64,000 nucleotides of DNA from Corynebacterium tuberculostearicum SK141 (GCF_000175635.1 NZ_ACVP01000003.1:124001-188000), one strand, 5' to 3'. Shown: positions 42,975 to 51,726, counted from the first letter of the stretch. Notes: generated by a model not told the origin, from the letters alone. Numbers and translations are program-made.

Positions 42975-43343
42975 ATGAGCGATACCCGGCCCATTTATCA
43001 GCAACTAGCAGGAGGAATCAGGGACATGATTATTTCCGGTGAGCTCGCCGAGGGCGAACGCGCCCCCAGCACCAATGAGCTTTCGGCTTTCCACTCCGTT
43101 AACCCAACTACCTCCGCAAAGGCTCTAACCGTCCTCTTCGAGGAGGGCCTGCTGGAAAAGCGGCGCGGTTTGGGCATGTTTGTGCGCGAAGGCGCGCGCG
43201 ACAACGTCCGCCACCAACGCCAAGAAGCCCTTAGGGAAGATTTCATCGTTCCGCTTCTCAAGGAAGGAGCCGCGCTGGGCTTAAGCGCCAGCGATATCGC
43301 CGACCTCATCGAAGCCGAAGGAGACCACCATGACGCACCTTAA
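42975..43343 (+). CDS. GntR-family regulator, YtrA subfamily (second copy)
   Basis: 122 residues with the short YtrA layout: PIYQQLAGGIRDMIISGELAEGERAPSTNELSAFHSVNPTTSAKALTVLFEEGLLEKRRGLGMFV followed by a helical dimerisation tail. It overlaps the ABC ATPase gene by 14 bases, so it most likely represses its own operon and reacts to the stress or compound handled by the transporter. Inducers of YtrA-type repressors include cell-wall antibiotics in Bacillus; nothing here fixes the signal. Confidence 0.9.
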   Translation: MSDTRPIYQQLAGGIRDMIISGELAEGERAPSTNELSAFHSVNPTTSAKALTVLFEEGLLEKRRGLGMFVREGARDNVRHQRQEALREDFIVPLLKEGAALGLSASDIADLIEAEGDHHDAP

Positions 43344-44184
43344 GATGCACAATGTCAGCTGCAAGCGCCGCCTGCACGTACCACACCTAGAGCTCACCGC
43401 CGGCATGTATGGGCTAATCGGACCCAATGGCGCTGGCAAGACCACGCTCCTGCGCACCGTGGCCGGGTTCCTGCCCGCAAAGGGCAGCATCGATAGCTCG
43501 CAGGTGGCGATTGCGCGCACCGGCGCCGATATCTTGCTCGCCGGTTCCACCGTGGCCCAGCACTTGCGCGCCGCACAGCATGTGCGCGCGGGATTCGACG
43601 TGGGGTATGCGGGGGAGTTGTTGGATAAGGTGGGCGTCGATAAGCGCAGCAAGAACCGCGCCTTGAGCACCGGCCAGCGCCAACTGGTTGCCTGTGCCAC
43701 TGCCCTGGCTGCGCGCACGCCGGTCACCCTCCTCGATGAGCCTTTCAACGGCCTGGACGCGCCGACGCGCACGCGCCTGCGCGAGCTCATTATCGCCCAC
43801 GCCTCCGGCACCCCGGACTGGCTGCTGGTGCTTTCTTCTCACCGCGCCGAAGACCTCGTCGGCCTGGTTGACCACGTCATTACCGTGCACGACGGCACGG
43901 TCAATAAGCCCACCGACCTGGAATCCCAACGGCCGCACTACCCCGTCATTAGCGGCAGTACCAAGGACGTGGAGCAAGCACTCGCGCTTGCCGACGCCCT
44001 CCCCCTCCACCATTCCTCCCTTGGCTCCACCTCCAAGGTGCACGCCTGGTGCCCGGCCCCGTTCCCTGCCGATACCGCAGGCGCCGCCCAGGTCACCGTC
44101 TCCTACCTCGACGACGGCCAACTCATTGATTCCCTTGTCTCCCGCGCCCACGAATCCGCCCGCACCCCACAAGAGGAGTCCTAG
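43330..44184 (+). CDS. ABC transporter ATP-binding protein (YtrB-like)
   Basis: 284 residues. Walker A GPNGAGKTT near residue 33, signature LSTGQRQLVACATAL, Walker B VTLLDEPFNGLDA, switch LSSHRAED. An extra C-terminal domain of about 80 residues follows. Start lies inside the regulator gene; the membrane gene starts 2 bases after its stop. Forms a GntR-regulated ABC exporter-type unit. Confidence 0.9.
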   Translation: MTHLKMHNVSCKRRLHVPHLELTAGMYGLIGPNGAGKTTLLRTVAGFLPAKGSIDSSQVAIARTGADILLAGSTVAQHLRAAQHVRAGFDVGYAGELLDKVGVDKRSKNRALSTGQRQLVACATALAARTPVTLLDEPFNGLDAPTRTRLRELIIAHASGTPDWLLVLSSHRAEDLVGLVDHVITVHDGTVNKPTDLESQRPHYPVISGSTKDVEQALALADALPLHHSSLGSTSKVHAWCPAPFPADTAGAAQVTVSYLDDGQLIDSLVSRAHESARTPQEES

Positions 44185-44186
44185 CC

Positions 44187-44870
44187 ATGCAGACACTCAA
44201 GACCTTTAATCTCAACGCCACCAAGGCGCTCACCGTCATAAGCATCATCGTCGTGTTGCTGTGGGTTCTCCCGTATGCCGTCCCCAGTGATCCTTCTACC
44301 CTCGGTGCCAATCCGACCGGCTGGGGAATATTCGCAGTCTTCATGTGGGGACTCTACTGTGCCTTCGCCGCAACCGAATACCGTTCCTTGCGCGGCCTAG
44401 GGATGCACCCCCGGCAATGGCTTACCAGCATGCACGCGACTCTGTGGTTAGCCGCGCTCATTTTTGGTGCCGTCGCTTGGACCGCTTACTACATCGCGCT
44501 GCAATCGGGTGCGTACGCGAATTCTTCGTGGGCAATCACCCCCGGCACAGTCGAAGCCAGCCTTCCGTTTTGCTACGCGGCAACCTTCGGTAGCTTCGCC
44601 TGTGGCCACCTCATAACCGGATACGTTGGCGCACTCATCGGTGTGGTGGTCAGTAGCGCAAACCAAAGCTCCCTGTTTGTTCGGCTGCTACTTATCGCCG
44701 GCATCATCATTGGTCTATTCCTAGCGGATGGCATTCTCATCACGCTCGTAGAATCATTTGGAGCTGCAGAAATCGGCGCACCCTGGCCCGGCATGTTCTT
44801 CTTCGCTGGTTTAGCTGCCCTGATCTGCACCGCAGCAATTCACCTGCTCGCGCGGCGCATCCAGCCTTAA
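44187..44870 (+). CDS. ABC transporter membrane subunit (putative)
   Basis: 227 residues with about six membrane segments (near 15-37, 50-66, 83-103, 123-150, 158-185, 200-222). No named family recognised; by context the permease of the preceding ATPase. An AGGAG site lies at the end of the ATPase gene. A long hairpin terminates the unit. Confidence 0.75.
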   Translation: MQTLKTFNLNATKALTVISIIVVLLWVLPYAVPSDPSTLGANPTGWGIFAVFMWGLYCAFAATEYRSLRGLGMHPRQWLTSMHATLWLAALIFGAVAWTAYYIALQSGAYANSSWAITPGTVEASLPFCYAATFGSFACGHLITGYVGALIGVVVSSANQSSLFVRLLLIAGIIIGLFLADGILITLVESFGAAEIGAPWPGMFFFAGLAALICTAAIHLLARRIQP

Positions 44871-44893
44871 CCTGCCCCGGTGTTAAATGCACC

Positions 44894-44942
44894 AATTCCC
44901 CCGGCCTCCAAGAAGACTGCAGTCTCTTGAGCCGGGGGAATT
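44894..44942. terminator. Long bidirectional terminator hairpin
   Basis: AATTCCCCCGGC (44894-44905) pairs with GCCGGGGGAATT (44931-44942), and the interior (CAAGA, AGACT) pairs too, giving an almost continuous 49-base palindrome centred on GC at 44918. It separates the convergent ABC and lpdA units. Confidence 0.85.
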
Positions 44943-44986
44943 CTTGTCATACGCTGCTGCTGTACTAGTGGCGGAAACGGTGTGGT

Positions 44987-46414
44987 TTACTCCAGATCGT
45001 CGTGGGCAACGAGGCGTCGAGCAGCCTCGGTGATGGTGCCCGACAGGGACGGGTATACGGCGAAGGAGTCGGCCAGCTGGTTCACGGTGAGCTGATTGGT
45101 CACGGCCATGGCGATGGGCAGGATGAGCTCGGAGGCGGTCGGCGCGACGATGACGCCGCCAATAACTCGTCCGGAGGTGGCGCGGCAGAAGAGCTTGACA
45201 AAGCCGTGCTGCAGCGAGCGCATCTTGGCGCGCGGGTTGGTATTGAGCGGCATGGTGATGGTGCGGGCGGCGACTTCGCCGGCCTCAATTTCTGCCTGGG
45301 TGAAACCGACGGCGGCGATTTCTGGGCGGGTGAAGACGGCGTTGGCCACGGTCTTCAAGCGCAGCGGGGACACGCCCTCGCCAAGTGCGTGGTACATGGC
45401 TACGCGGCCCTGCATTGCGGCGACAGATGCCAGCGGGAAGAGGTCAGAGCAGTCGCCCGCGGCGTAGATGCCGGCGATATTGGTGCGGGAGACGCGGTCG
45501 ACCTGAATGTGGCCGGACTTGGCGGTTTCTACGCCCACGTTCTCCAGCTTCAAGTCCTGAGTATTCGGGATGGAGCCGATAGACATAATGACATGGGAAC
45601 CGGTAATCTCGCGGCCGTCCTGAGTGGTCACCAGCACGTTGCCATCCTCGGTGCGGTTGACGGTTTCCACGCGGCAGTTCTTTTCCAGTTCCACACCGCG
45701 CTCGCTCAGCACCGTCTCGAGGACGTCGGCCGCGTCGGCGTCGTCATGCGGCAAGATGCGGTCACGGGAGGCAACCATGGTGACCTTCACGCCCAGCTCG
45801 GCGAAGGCGGAGACGAACTCGGCGCCGGTCACGCCGGAGCCGACGACGATGAGGTGCTCGGGAAGCTCGGTGAGGTTGTATACCTGCTGCCAGGTGAGGA
45901 TGCGCTCGCCGTCTGGCTGCGCGCCCGGCAGAATGCGTGGGGTCGCGCCGGTAGCTACCAGGACGAGGTCAGCGTCGATGGTTTCCTCGTGGCCGTCCTC
46001 GTTAAATACGGCGGTAACCTTGTGGCCGCCGAAGGCATCGGCTTCCTGATCCTCTGGGAAGTAGCCGCGGCCGTCGATAACGCGGGCTCCTAGGGATTCC
46101 ACCGTGGCGCGGATATCGGAGGACTGGTTGCTTGCTAGGTCCTGCACACGCTTATTCAGCGCGGTGAGCGATAGGTCGGCTTGGCCAATGCCCTCGTTGA
46201 GCTTCATATCCTCGGCGCGGCGCAGGTCGGTCTTAATATTGGCGCCGGCGATAAAGGACTTGGAGGGAACACAGTCCAAGATAACGCTGTTACCGCCCAT
46301 GCCTTGGTCTTCAATAATGGTGATTTCTGCACCATATTTGGCGCCTGCCAACGCGGCCTCATAGCCTGCCGGGCCACCGCCGATGATGACGATTCGCTTG
46401 GTCTGGTTCAACAC
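44987..46414 (-). CDS. lpdA: NAD(P)H-quinone dehydrogenase, LpdA type flavoprotein
   Basis: 475 residues. FAD-binding IVIIGGGPAGYEAALAGAKYG at the start, NAD-binding VVGSGVTGAEFVSAFAELGVKV, second FAD motif GIYAAGDCSDLFPLASVA, dimerisation domain at the end. In place of the lipoamide dehydrogenase CxxxxC the sequence reads GGNSVILDCVPSK, with only one Cys, as in the mycobacterial LpdA group that reduces quinones rather than lipoamide. GTG 46414 follows AAAGGAGC. Confidence 0.88.
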   Translation of the reverse strand: MLNQTKRIVIIGGGPAGYEAALAGAKYGAEITIIEDQGMGGNSVILDCVPSKSFIAGANIKTDLRRAEDMKLNEGIGQADLSLTALNKRVQDLASNQSSDIRATVESLGARVIDGRGYFPEDQEADAFGGHKVTAVFNEDGHEETIDADLVLVATGATPRILPGAQPDGERILTWQQVYNLTELPEHLIVVGSGVTGAEFVSAFAELGVKVTMVASRDRILPHDDADAADVLETVLSERGVELEKNCRVETVNRTEDGNVLVTTQDGREITGSHVIMSIGSIPNTQDLKLENVGVETAKSGHIQVDRVSRTNIAGIYAAGDCSDLFPLASVAAMQGRVAMYHALGEGVSPLRLKTVANAVFTRPEIAAVGFTQAEIEAGEVAARTITMPLNTNPRAKMRSLQHGFVKLFCRATSGRVIGGVIVAPTASELILPIAMAVTNQLTVNQLADSFAVYPSLSGTITEAARRLVAHDDLE

Positions 46415-46484
46415 GCACTTGCTCCTTTATCGGCTCCACTTTAAAAGTCGCCTACGAGTTTAACGTGTAGAACCTTTCAGCGCG

Positions 46485-47675
46485 TTAGTCTGTCTCCGCA
46501 TTCTCCCCTATGAACTGCTCAACCACGGCGCCAAAGAGTTTGATGCCCACACCAATAGCCCGCTCGTCCACGATGAGATCGCCCATGTGCAGGTCATGCT
46601 GCTCGCCCTCGCCGGACCAGCAGCCAAGCCGCGCCATGGAACCGGGAACCTTTTCTAGGTACCAGGAAAAGTCCTCGCCGCCGGAGGACTGCGGGGCTTG
46701 CACGACGGCCTGCGGGTCGATGGATTGGGCGGCGGAGGCAAGCAGGGCGGTGGCGACGTCGTCGTTAAGCACCGGCGGAACACCGCGGTTATAGGTCAGC
46801 TCATGTTCTACGCCCACCGGCGCGAGAATCTGTTCCACCAGCTCGGTAAAGAGGCTTTGCATATCGCGCCAGATGCCGATATCGGCCGTGCGCATGGTGC
46901 CGGTCAGGCTGCCGGTCTCTGGAATGGCGTTCGGGGCATAGCCGGAATTGACCTGGCCAAAGACCAAAACGGTGCCGGTGCGCGGGTCAACGCGGCGCGA
47001 GAGCAGCGCGGGCAGTTCGGTGATTACCTTTCCGAGGGCATACACAACGTCGGCCGAAAGGTGCGGCCGAGAGGTATGCCCGCCTGGGCCCTTGATATTA
47101 AGCTCCACCACGTCGGTAGCAGAGGTGATCGCCCCAGCGCGGATACCGATGCGCCCCACGCGCAGCTTGGGCTCGGCGTGGATGGCAAAAATGGAATGCA
47201 CTCCCTCCAGCGCGCCCCATTCAATGACGTCGGTCGCACCGCCGACCCAGACCTCTTCGGCCGGCTGGAAGATGACGCGAATGCCCAGCGGCAGATCATG
47301 GACGCGCTGGAAATCCGCCAATGCACAGGCCAGACCGAGCGCCACGGTGGTGTGCACGTCGTGGCCGCAGGCATGCATTTTGCCGGGAACCTCGGAGGTA
47401 TATTCCAAGCCGGTGACCTCGGTGACCGGCAGGGCGTCGATATCGGCGCGGAAGGCCAGCCGGCCTAGTTCCGTATCGGGGCCAATATCTACCATGAGAC
47501 CGGTCTGTGGGAAGCGCTGTGGCTCCAAGCCATAGTCCTGCAGGATGGAGGCCAGGAAGTTAGTGGTCTCCACCTCTTGGTTCGCGGTTTCCGGGTGACG
47601 GTGGATATGGCGCCGCCACGCGATGACCTCCGCACGGTGGGCATTGAACCACTCGTTGATGAATTCCGAGATCAT
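46485..47675 (-). CDS. M20 family amidohydrolase
   Basis: 396 residues. Metal-dependent hydrolase of N-acyl amino acids or hippurate-like amides. Motifs: AWRRHIHRHPETANQE, KMHACGHDVHTTVALG (metal Cys/His), QPAEEVWVGGA (catalytic Glu pair), HTSRPHLSADVVYAL of the lid domain and SSGGEDFSWYLEKVPG. The exact substrate is unclear. It follows the XRE regulator by 93 bases on the same strand and may be controlled by it. Confidence 0.88.
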   Translation of the reverse strand: MISEFINEWFNAHRAEVIAWRRHIHRHPETANQEVETTNFLASILQDYGLEPQRFPQTGLMVDIGPDTELGRLAFRADIDALPVTEVTGLEYTSEVPGKMHACGHDVHTTVALGLACALADFQRVHDLPLGIRVIFQPAEEVWVGGATDVIEWGALEGVHSIFAIHAEPKLRVGRIGIRAGAITSATDVVELNIKGPGGHTSRPHLSADVVYALGKVITELPALLSRRVDPRTGTVLVFGQVNSGYAPNAIPETGSLTGTMRTADIGIWRDMQSLFTELVEQILAPVGVEHELTYNRGVPPVLNDDVATALLASAAQSIDPQAVVQAPQSSGGEDFSWYLEKVPGSMARLGCWSGEGEQHDLHMGDLIVDERAIGVGIKLFGAVVEQFIGENAETD

Positions 47676-47768
47676 CCGCGTGCCTTCCCTGTCGTTGAAA
47701 TACGTCTGGGTGCAAAGTCTACAACTAGACCATGCGGTTCAGTAACTCAGGTGGTGATGCGGGGTGCT

Positions 47769-48143
47769 CTAGCTCAAGGCGCCATTCCACGTGGCGGCAA
47801 ACCGACGCCGGTCCACATAGCCTTGCGGGAAGGGCGCAACGTCCTCGGCAACGGCCACCGCGGAATCGGTCAAATGCCCTTCCACCACGTCCCCGCCGGC
47901 CGGCAGCAGCACCGCCGGCGGAATTTCTAGGGCCAAGGCCAGCTTATATACCGTAGACAGCTGCGGATCGGCCATGGCGTGCACGCCATTCTCGTTGCGC
48001 TCCAGATTGGAAATTTGGCTGCGAGATACCCCAGAAATCTCCGCCAGCGCCTGCTGCGAAATCCCCCGACGCTGTCGCACCCGCCGCAATTGTTGCGAAA
48101 ATCCGCGGCCGTAGCTCGACCACATTAGATGAATGAAACTCAT
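47769..48143 (-). CDS. XRE-family transcriptional regulator
   Basis: 124 residues. A clear Cro/CI-type helix-turn-helix: QQLRRVRQRRGISQQALAEISGVSRSQISNLERNENG, followed by STVYKLALALEIPPAVLLPAGG and a short tail. ATG 48143 follows AGGGGGAG, which lies at the edge of a 10-bp hairpin. Resembles actinobacterial regulators of about 120 residues. It may control itself and the M20 gene downstream. Confidence 0.85.
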   Translation of the reverse strand: MSFIHLMWSSYGRGFSQQLRRVRQRRGISQQALAEISGVSRSQISNLERNENGVHAMADPQLSTVYKLALALEIPPAVLLPAGGDVVEGHLTDSAVAVAEDVAPFPQGYVDRRRFAATWNGALS

Positions 48144-48150
48144 ATTCTCC

Positions 48151-48179
48151 CCCTGGAAAGTGCGGTCGCCTTTCCAGGG
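48151..48179 (-). promoter_or_regulatory. Hairpin over the XRE Shine-Dalgarno
   Basis: CCCTGGAAAG (48151-48160) pairs perfectly with CTTTCCAGGG (48170-48179), loop 9 bases. On the minus strand it follows the upp stop by 11 bases and its second arm runs into the AGGGGGAG of the XRE gene, so it could terminate upp or mask the ribosome site. Confidence 0.6.
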
Positions 48180-48190
48180 AGAAGATTACC

Positions 48191-48826
48191 TTAAAGGTCG
48201 ATATTGCGCGGACCGTAGAGGCGGTCGCCGGCATCGCCCAAGCCCGGCACGATATAAGCATCCTCGTTGAGCGAAGGATCGATAGCGGCGGTGACTAGGC
48301 GCACCGGCAGATCGGAGTCAGCCAGCGCATCCACACCCGGCTGCGCCGAGACCATGCAGATGGCGGTGATATCGGTGGCGCCACGATCGGCAAGCAGGCG
48401 CAATGCGTGGAGCAGGGAACCACCGGTGGCCAGCATCGGATCCACCACGAACACCGTGCGGCCGGTCAGGTCCTCCGGCAGTGCCTCCAGGTATGGCACT
48501 GGCTCGTGCGTTTCTTCGTTGCGCGCCATGCCAATGAAGCCGACCTGTGCATCCGGAATCATAGACAGGGCCGGGTCCACCATGCCCAGCCCAGCGCGGA
48601 TGATCGGCACGATGATGGGCGGGTCCTGCAGGCGGGTGCCCTGTGCGGTAGAAACCGGGGTGGCGCAGTCGAAGTTCTCCACGGCAAGGTCGCGAGATGC
48701 TTCATAGACAAGCATGGCGCCCAAGTCTTTCAGGGCGGCGCGGAACGCGGAGTTATCGCTGCGCGCATCGCGCATGAGGGTAAGGCGGGAGGCAGCAAGC
48801 GGGTGGTCTACTACGTGGATGTCCAT
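48191..48826 (-). CDS. upp: Uracil phosphoribosyltransferase
   Basis: 211 residues. Salvages uracil with PRPP to UMP. Typical segments: [69 protein letters not shown], and the PRPP loop [18 protein letters not shown]; the end [19 protein letters not shown] is family-typical. ATG 48826 lies 7 bases behind TAAAGT (48839-48834), fitting a leaderless mRNA; the open frame to 49087 is not used. Confidence 0.95.
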   Translation of the reverse strand: MDIHVVDHPLAASRLTLMRDARSDNSAFRAALKDLGAMLVYEASRDLAVENFDCATPVSTAQGTRLQDPPIIVPIIRAGLGMVDPALSMIPDAQVGFIGMARNEETHEPVPYLEALPEDLTGRTVFVVDPMLATGGSLLHALRLLADRGATDITAICMVSAQPGVDALADSDLPVRLVTAAIDPSLNEDAYIVPGLGDAGDRLYGPRNIDL

Positions 48827-48883
48827 GACCACCACTTTAAACTTTTTGGGAACCAAATGGGCCATCGGGCAGTCCAATAGGGC

Positions 48884-49162
48884 ATGAGACCTTTCACGAT
48901 CGATACTGACTATGCCCGCCACCTCGCCCGCGACCTGCACGCCCAGTCCCAAGGGGAGAATCCGCCCCACCCCGTTTTGCCTGAAGATTCCGCATTCACC
49001 GCTTTCAATGAGGCGGTGCATGCCGCGCTCGATAATGTGGGCGCGCGCATGAGCGTGCTGCGCAACGATATGGGACAGGTTGCCCACTCCGGTTTCCAGA
49101 TGTCGCGCGAGGCAGAAGACACCGATGCCTCGCTAGGCCAGCACCTTGGGGCGGCGATGTAG
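48884..49162 (+). CDS. Small helical protein, possible type VII (EspC/WXG100-like) substrate
   Basis: 92 residues, mainly helical, no signal peptide and no Cys. The pattern [17 protein letters not shown] ... [20 protein letters not shown] ... [16 protein letters not shown] resembles EspC/DUF2580-type or WXG100-like secretion substrates, though the classic W-x-G is absent and the final motif has no Tyr. It ends directly before the NlpC/P60 gene (no gap), so the two are one unit. No ESX core component is in the window; the assignment is tentative. Confidence 0.5.
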   Translation: MRPFTIDTDYARHLARDLHAQSQGENPPHPVLPEDSAFTAFNEAVHAALDNVGARMSVLRNDMGQVAHSGFQMSREAEDTDASLGQHLGAAM

Positions 49163-50107
49163 ATGCTCGATACCGCGCTCAAGCAGATTGCCACCATGCA
49201 ACCGGCGCAGCTTCCGGAGGTTGAGCTTCCCCGCGTGCCGGATCTCTCCGCCGCCGAGCCTTTGGCCGCCATCGCCCATGGCAACCCCGCTCCCCTACTT
49301 GAATCGGCGAAAAATATCGATCTCGATAATGCAACCATCTCTGCCGCGCTCAGCCAGGCTCGCACCTTGGTGGCGGGCACCATCCGGGACCTGGTGGGCA
49401 TCGCCACGCAGCTGGTGCGCCAGGCCCTGCCCACCGCGCTGGGTTTCCTATCGCTGGATCCATCGGCGCGTGCCGCCGCTCTGGCTCAGCTTCGCGCGCT
49501 TATCTCCCAGCACTTGGGCATGGCCACTGCCCGCGTGCAGCGCTTGATGGGTGATCTCAGCGCGGCCGCTCAGTCCTTGCAGCCGGTAGCGCAGCGGCCG
49601 GTGCACTCCGCGCTTGCCGACGCCCCCGTAAGCCCCACCGGTGCCCAGCACTCCACCGCTCTTCCAGAACAATCCGCCGCGGGCGCTGATGCTGGCGCCG
49701 ACGCCACCGCACACGAGGTATCTTCTCCCCCGCCCGCACCAAAGCCTTCTGCCGAGGGCGGTTCGGCCGCCGGGCAGGCCGCGGTCGCCGCGGCGAAGAG
49801 CCAAGTGGGCCAGCCCTACGTATGGGGCGGCACCGGAAACGGTGGCTTTGATTGCTCGGGCCTTACCCAATGGGCTTATTCACAGGCCGGAGTGGACTTG
49901 CCCCGCACGGCGGACCAGCAGACGGTTGGTCAGCAGGTTAGCGCGGATCAATTGCAGCCCGGTGACCTGGTGGTATGGGACGGGCACGTGGCAATGTATT
50001 CCGGCAATGGCGAAATCGTGGAGGCCGGAGACCCGGTGCAAACCAACCCGCTGCGCACCACAAATATGGGTATGCAATTCAAAGGCTTTTGGCGGCCCAC
50101 GGCCTAA
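49163..50107 (+). CDS. NlpC/P60 peptidoglycan hydrolase without obvious signal peptide
   Basis: 314 residues. The N-terminal 150 residues are helical (ALKQIATMQPAQLPEVELP ... LVGIATQLVRQALPTALG ... AQLRALISQHLGMATARVQRLMG), then an Ala/Pro/Ser linker, then NlpC/P60 with SQVGQPYVWGGTGNGGFDCSGL (Cys231) and WDGHVAMYSGNGEIVEA (His275). It should cleave peptide bonds in the wall. There is no hydrophobic N-terminal signal, so export with or like the small helical protein (type VII route) is suggested. Confidence 0.85.
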   Translation: MLDTALKQIATMQPAQLPEVELPRVPDLSAAEPLAAIAHGNPAPLLESAKNIDLDNATISAALSQARTLVAGTIRDLVGIATQLVRQALPTALGFLSLDPSARAAALAQLRALISQHLGMATARVQRLMGDLSAAAQSLQPVAQRPVHSALADAPVSPTGAQHSTALPEQSAAGADAGADATAHEVSSPPPAPKPSAEGGSAAGQAAVAAAKSQVGQPYVWGGTGNGGFDCSGLTQWAYSQAGVDLPRTADQQTVGQQVSADQLQPGDLVVWDGHVAMYSGNGEIVEAGDPVQTNPLRTTNMGMQFKGFWRPTA

Positions 50108-50158
50108 GGCCGGTGCGGCCTCGCGCGCTGCTTAGGGCGTTGGGTAGACTAAAACGCC

Positions 50159-51397
50159 ATGAGCACCCGCGCAATTGTACCTGTAAAGCTCTCGCTGACC
50201 GAGGGCGATTTTTATACCCTCTGGGCACCCAAGTGGCGCCAACATGGCTCCGAGTGGCAGGCCTTTCTGGGCGATGACGAGGCCGTCCTAGCCTTTAACT
50301 CACCCGCCGAGCTGCTGTGCTTCGTGGAGTCTGGCACTAAGCATGATTTGCTGGACCACCCGCACTGGGACCAGTTTGCCGGCCGCGATGCGGACCGCGT
50401 TACCCCGGCGGAGCGCGATGAGTATGACCTCATCGGCATGCCGGAGGCGCTGGCTGGTCGCCCGAGCCACCGGAACGTATCCACGGTGGCCCGCAACCTG
50501 GAGATGGCCTCCGCGCTTGCCGACGTCGCCGGTGCAGAGCACACCACCATCTTCTTCGCCTCCCACTCCATCCTGCGCAACGTCTCCCGCGGCGCCGACC
50601 ACTACTCCGGCGAACAGGGCATGAGCGAGTGGTCCGGCGTGGGCCACGTCATCGCCGGCAACTGGAAGAAGGTCATCGAGGACCTGGATGAGCACGTCCG
50701 CGTGGTCTCCAGCGATGACTTTGATGCGGCCAAGGTTTCCGATGCCAAGGAGCGCATCTCTTCTGCTGCCGCCGCCTCCGCCGCTGCGGCCAAGGAAGCC
50801 GAGGAAAAGCGCAAGGCCGCCGCCGAGGCCGCTGACCCGTACGATAACTCCCCGTGGGCCGCCGCTGGCATCGATCCCATCAAGATCACCGCGCAGTCCA
50901 AGTCCGTCTACACCCTGCGCACCTACTTGGACGGCAAGCCCATCTTCTTGGGCAAGTGGGGCGAAATCTTCACCTTCGACTCCCCGAAGACCCTCGTGCG
51001 CTGGATTATGGACAACGATGACCACGACCTGGCACGCGTATCCACCTGGGAAGAGGTTGTCGCCGCCGCTAATGCCGGCGAGCTAGAAATTCAGGTCCAC
51101 CCGGATAACCAGTACTCCTTCAACGGCATCGTGCGCGATATCGAAAAGGGCCCAGAGGCCGTCGATTCCGATCAGATGGCGCGCTGCTATGAGGTATGCG
51201 CCGATGCCGCTGACTGGGCCGGCGACGATTCCATTAACTCCTATATGCTGGCTCACCCGCGCCTGCAGGACTACTTGGGCTACATGCTCGGCTCCACCGA
51301 GCACGCCGGCTACGTACCGTCCAAGCCATATAACGAGCACGCTGAGTCGTGGAAGGGCTTGGAAGATATGCTCATCAAGCGCTTCTCTAAGTTCTAA
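50159..51397 (+). CDS. Conserved hypothetical protein, 412 residues
   Basis: I do not recognise a family. Two similar halves are apparent: an N-terminal EGDFYTLWAPKWRQHGSEWQAFLGDDEAVLAFNSPAELLCFV and a C-terminal YTLRTYLDGKPIFLGKWGEIFTFDSPKTLVRWI, split by an Ala/Lys/Glu-rich coiled linker (about 195-225). This suggests a duplicated domain of about 150 residues. Soluble, acidic. TAGACT (50145-50150) lies 8 bases before the ATG (leaderless). Two hairpins follow the stop. Confidence 0.7.
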   Translation: MSTRAIVPVKLSLTEGDFYTLWAPKWRQHGSEWQAFLGDDEAVLAFNSPAELLCFVESGTKHDLLDHPHWDQFAGRDADRVTPAERDEYDLIGMPEALAGRPSHRNVSTVARNLEMASALADVAGAEHTTIFFASHSILRNVSRGADHYSGEQGMSEWSGVGHVIAGNWKKVIEDLDEHVRVVSSDDFDAAKVSDAKERISSAAAASAAAAKEAEEKRKAAAEAADPYDNSPWAAAGIDPIKITAQSKSVYTLRTYLDGKPIFLGKWGEIFTFDSPKTLVRWIMDNDDHDLARVSTWEEVVAAANAGELEIQVHPDNQYSFNGIVRDIEKGPEAVDSDQMARCYEVCADAADWAGDDSINSYMLAHPRLQDYLGYMLGSTEHAGYVPSKPYNEHAESWKGLEDMLIKRFSKF

Positions 51398-51410
51398 ACC
51401 CGTACCAGGT

Positions 51411-51495
51411 CGCGCGGCCCCGGCCGCGCGTGGCATCAGCCGCCCTAGCCTCTGCCCCACTGCACAGCAGCTGGACGGAGAGGGGGCGGCTTTTT
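51411..51495 (+). terminator. Double hairpin terminator
   Basis: CGCGCGGCC/GGCCGCGCG (51411-51430, loop CC) is followed by AGCCGCC (51438-51444) pairing with GGCGGCT (51485-51491) and a TTTTT run (51491-51495). The second is a classical intrinsic terminator on the plus strand. Confidence 0.8.
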
Positions 51496-51499
51496 GCGT

Positions 51500-51700
51500 C
51501 TAGCGGCCCGGCGCTTCTTCCTCTTGGCGTCGGGTCCGGTCGCGCATGTATTTATCGAAAATCAGCCACACTATCGCCAAACTGAGTCCAATAATGGAGC
51601 GGCCTAGAGTCCCTATTCCAAAGACTCCGCCCAGAATCAGACCGAGAACAATCACGCTGGCGAAAGTTACGACCCACGACACGTGCGTGTTGTATTTCAT
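51500..51700 (-). CDS. Small membrane protein
   Basis: 66 residues with two hydrophobic segments (about 7-27 and 31-48) and a strongly charged C-terminus (DKYMRDRTRRQEEEAPGR). No family recognised. Starts at 51700, 26 bases after the esterase stop on the same strand, preceded by GGGAGGACGAGCG, so it is probably the last gene of the esterase-PfpI group. Confidence 0.65.
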   Translation of the reverse strand: MKYNTHVSWVVTFASVIVLGLILGGVFGIGTLGRSIIGLSLAIVWLIFDKYMRDRTRRQEEEAPGR

Positions 51701-51726
51701 CGCTCGTCCTCCCTTAGTACGTGACC

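Noticed and set aside
48191-49087. Upstream-extended upp frame (298 codons)
   Set aside because: The extra N-terminus has no family match and overlaps the divergent 48884 gene; a leaderless ATG at 48826 gives the standard 211 residues.
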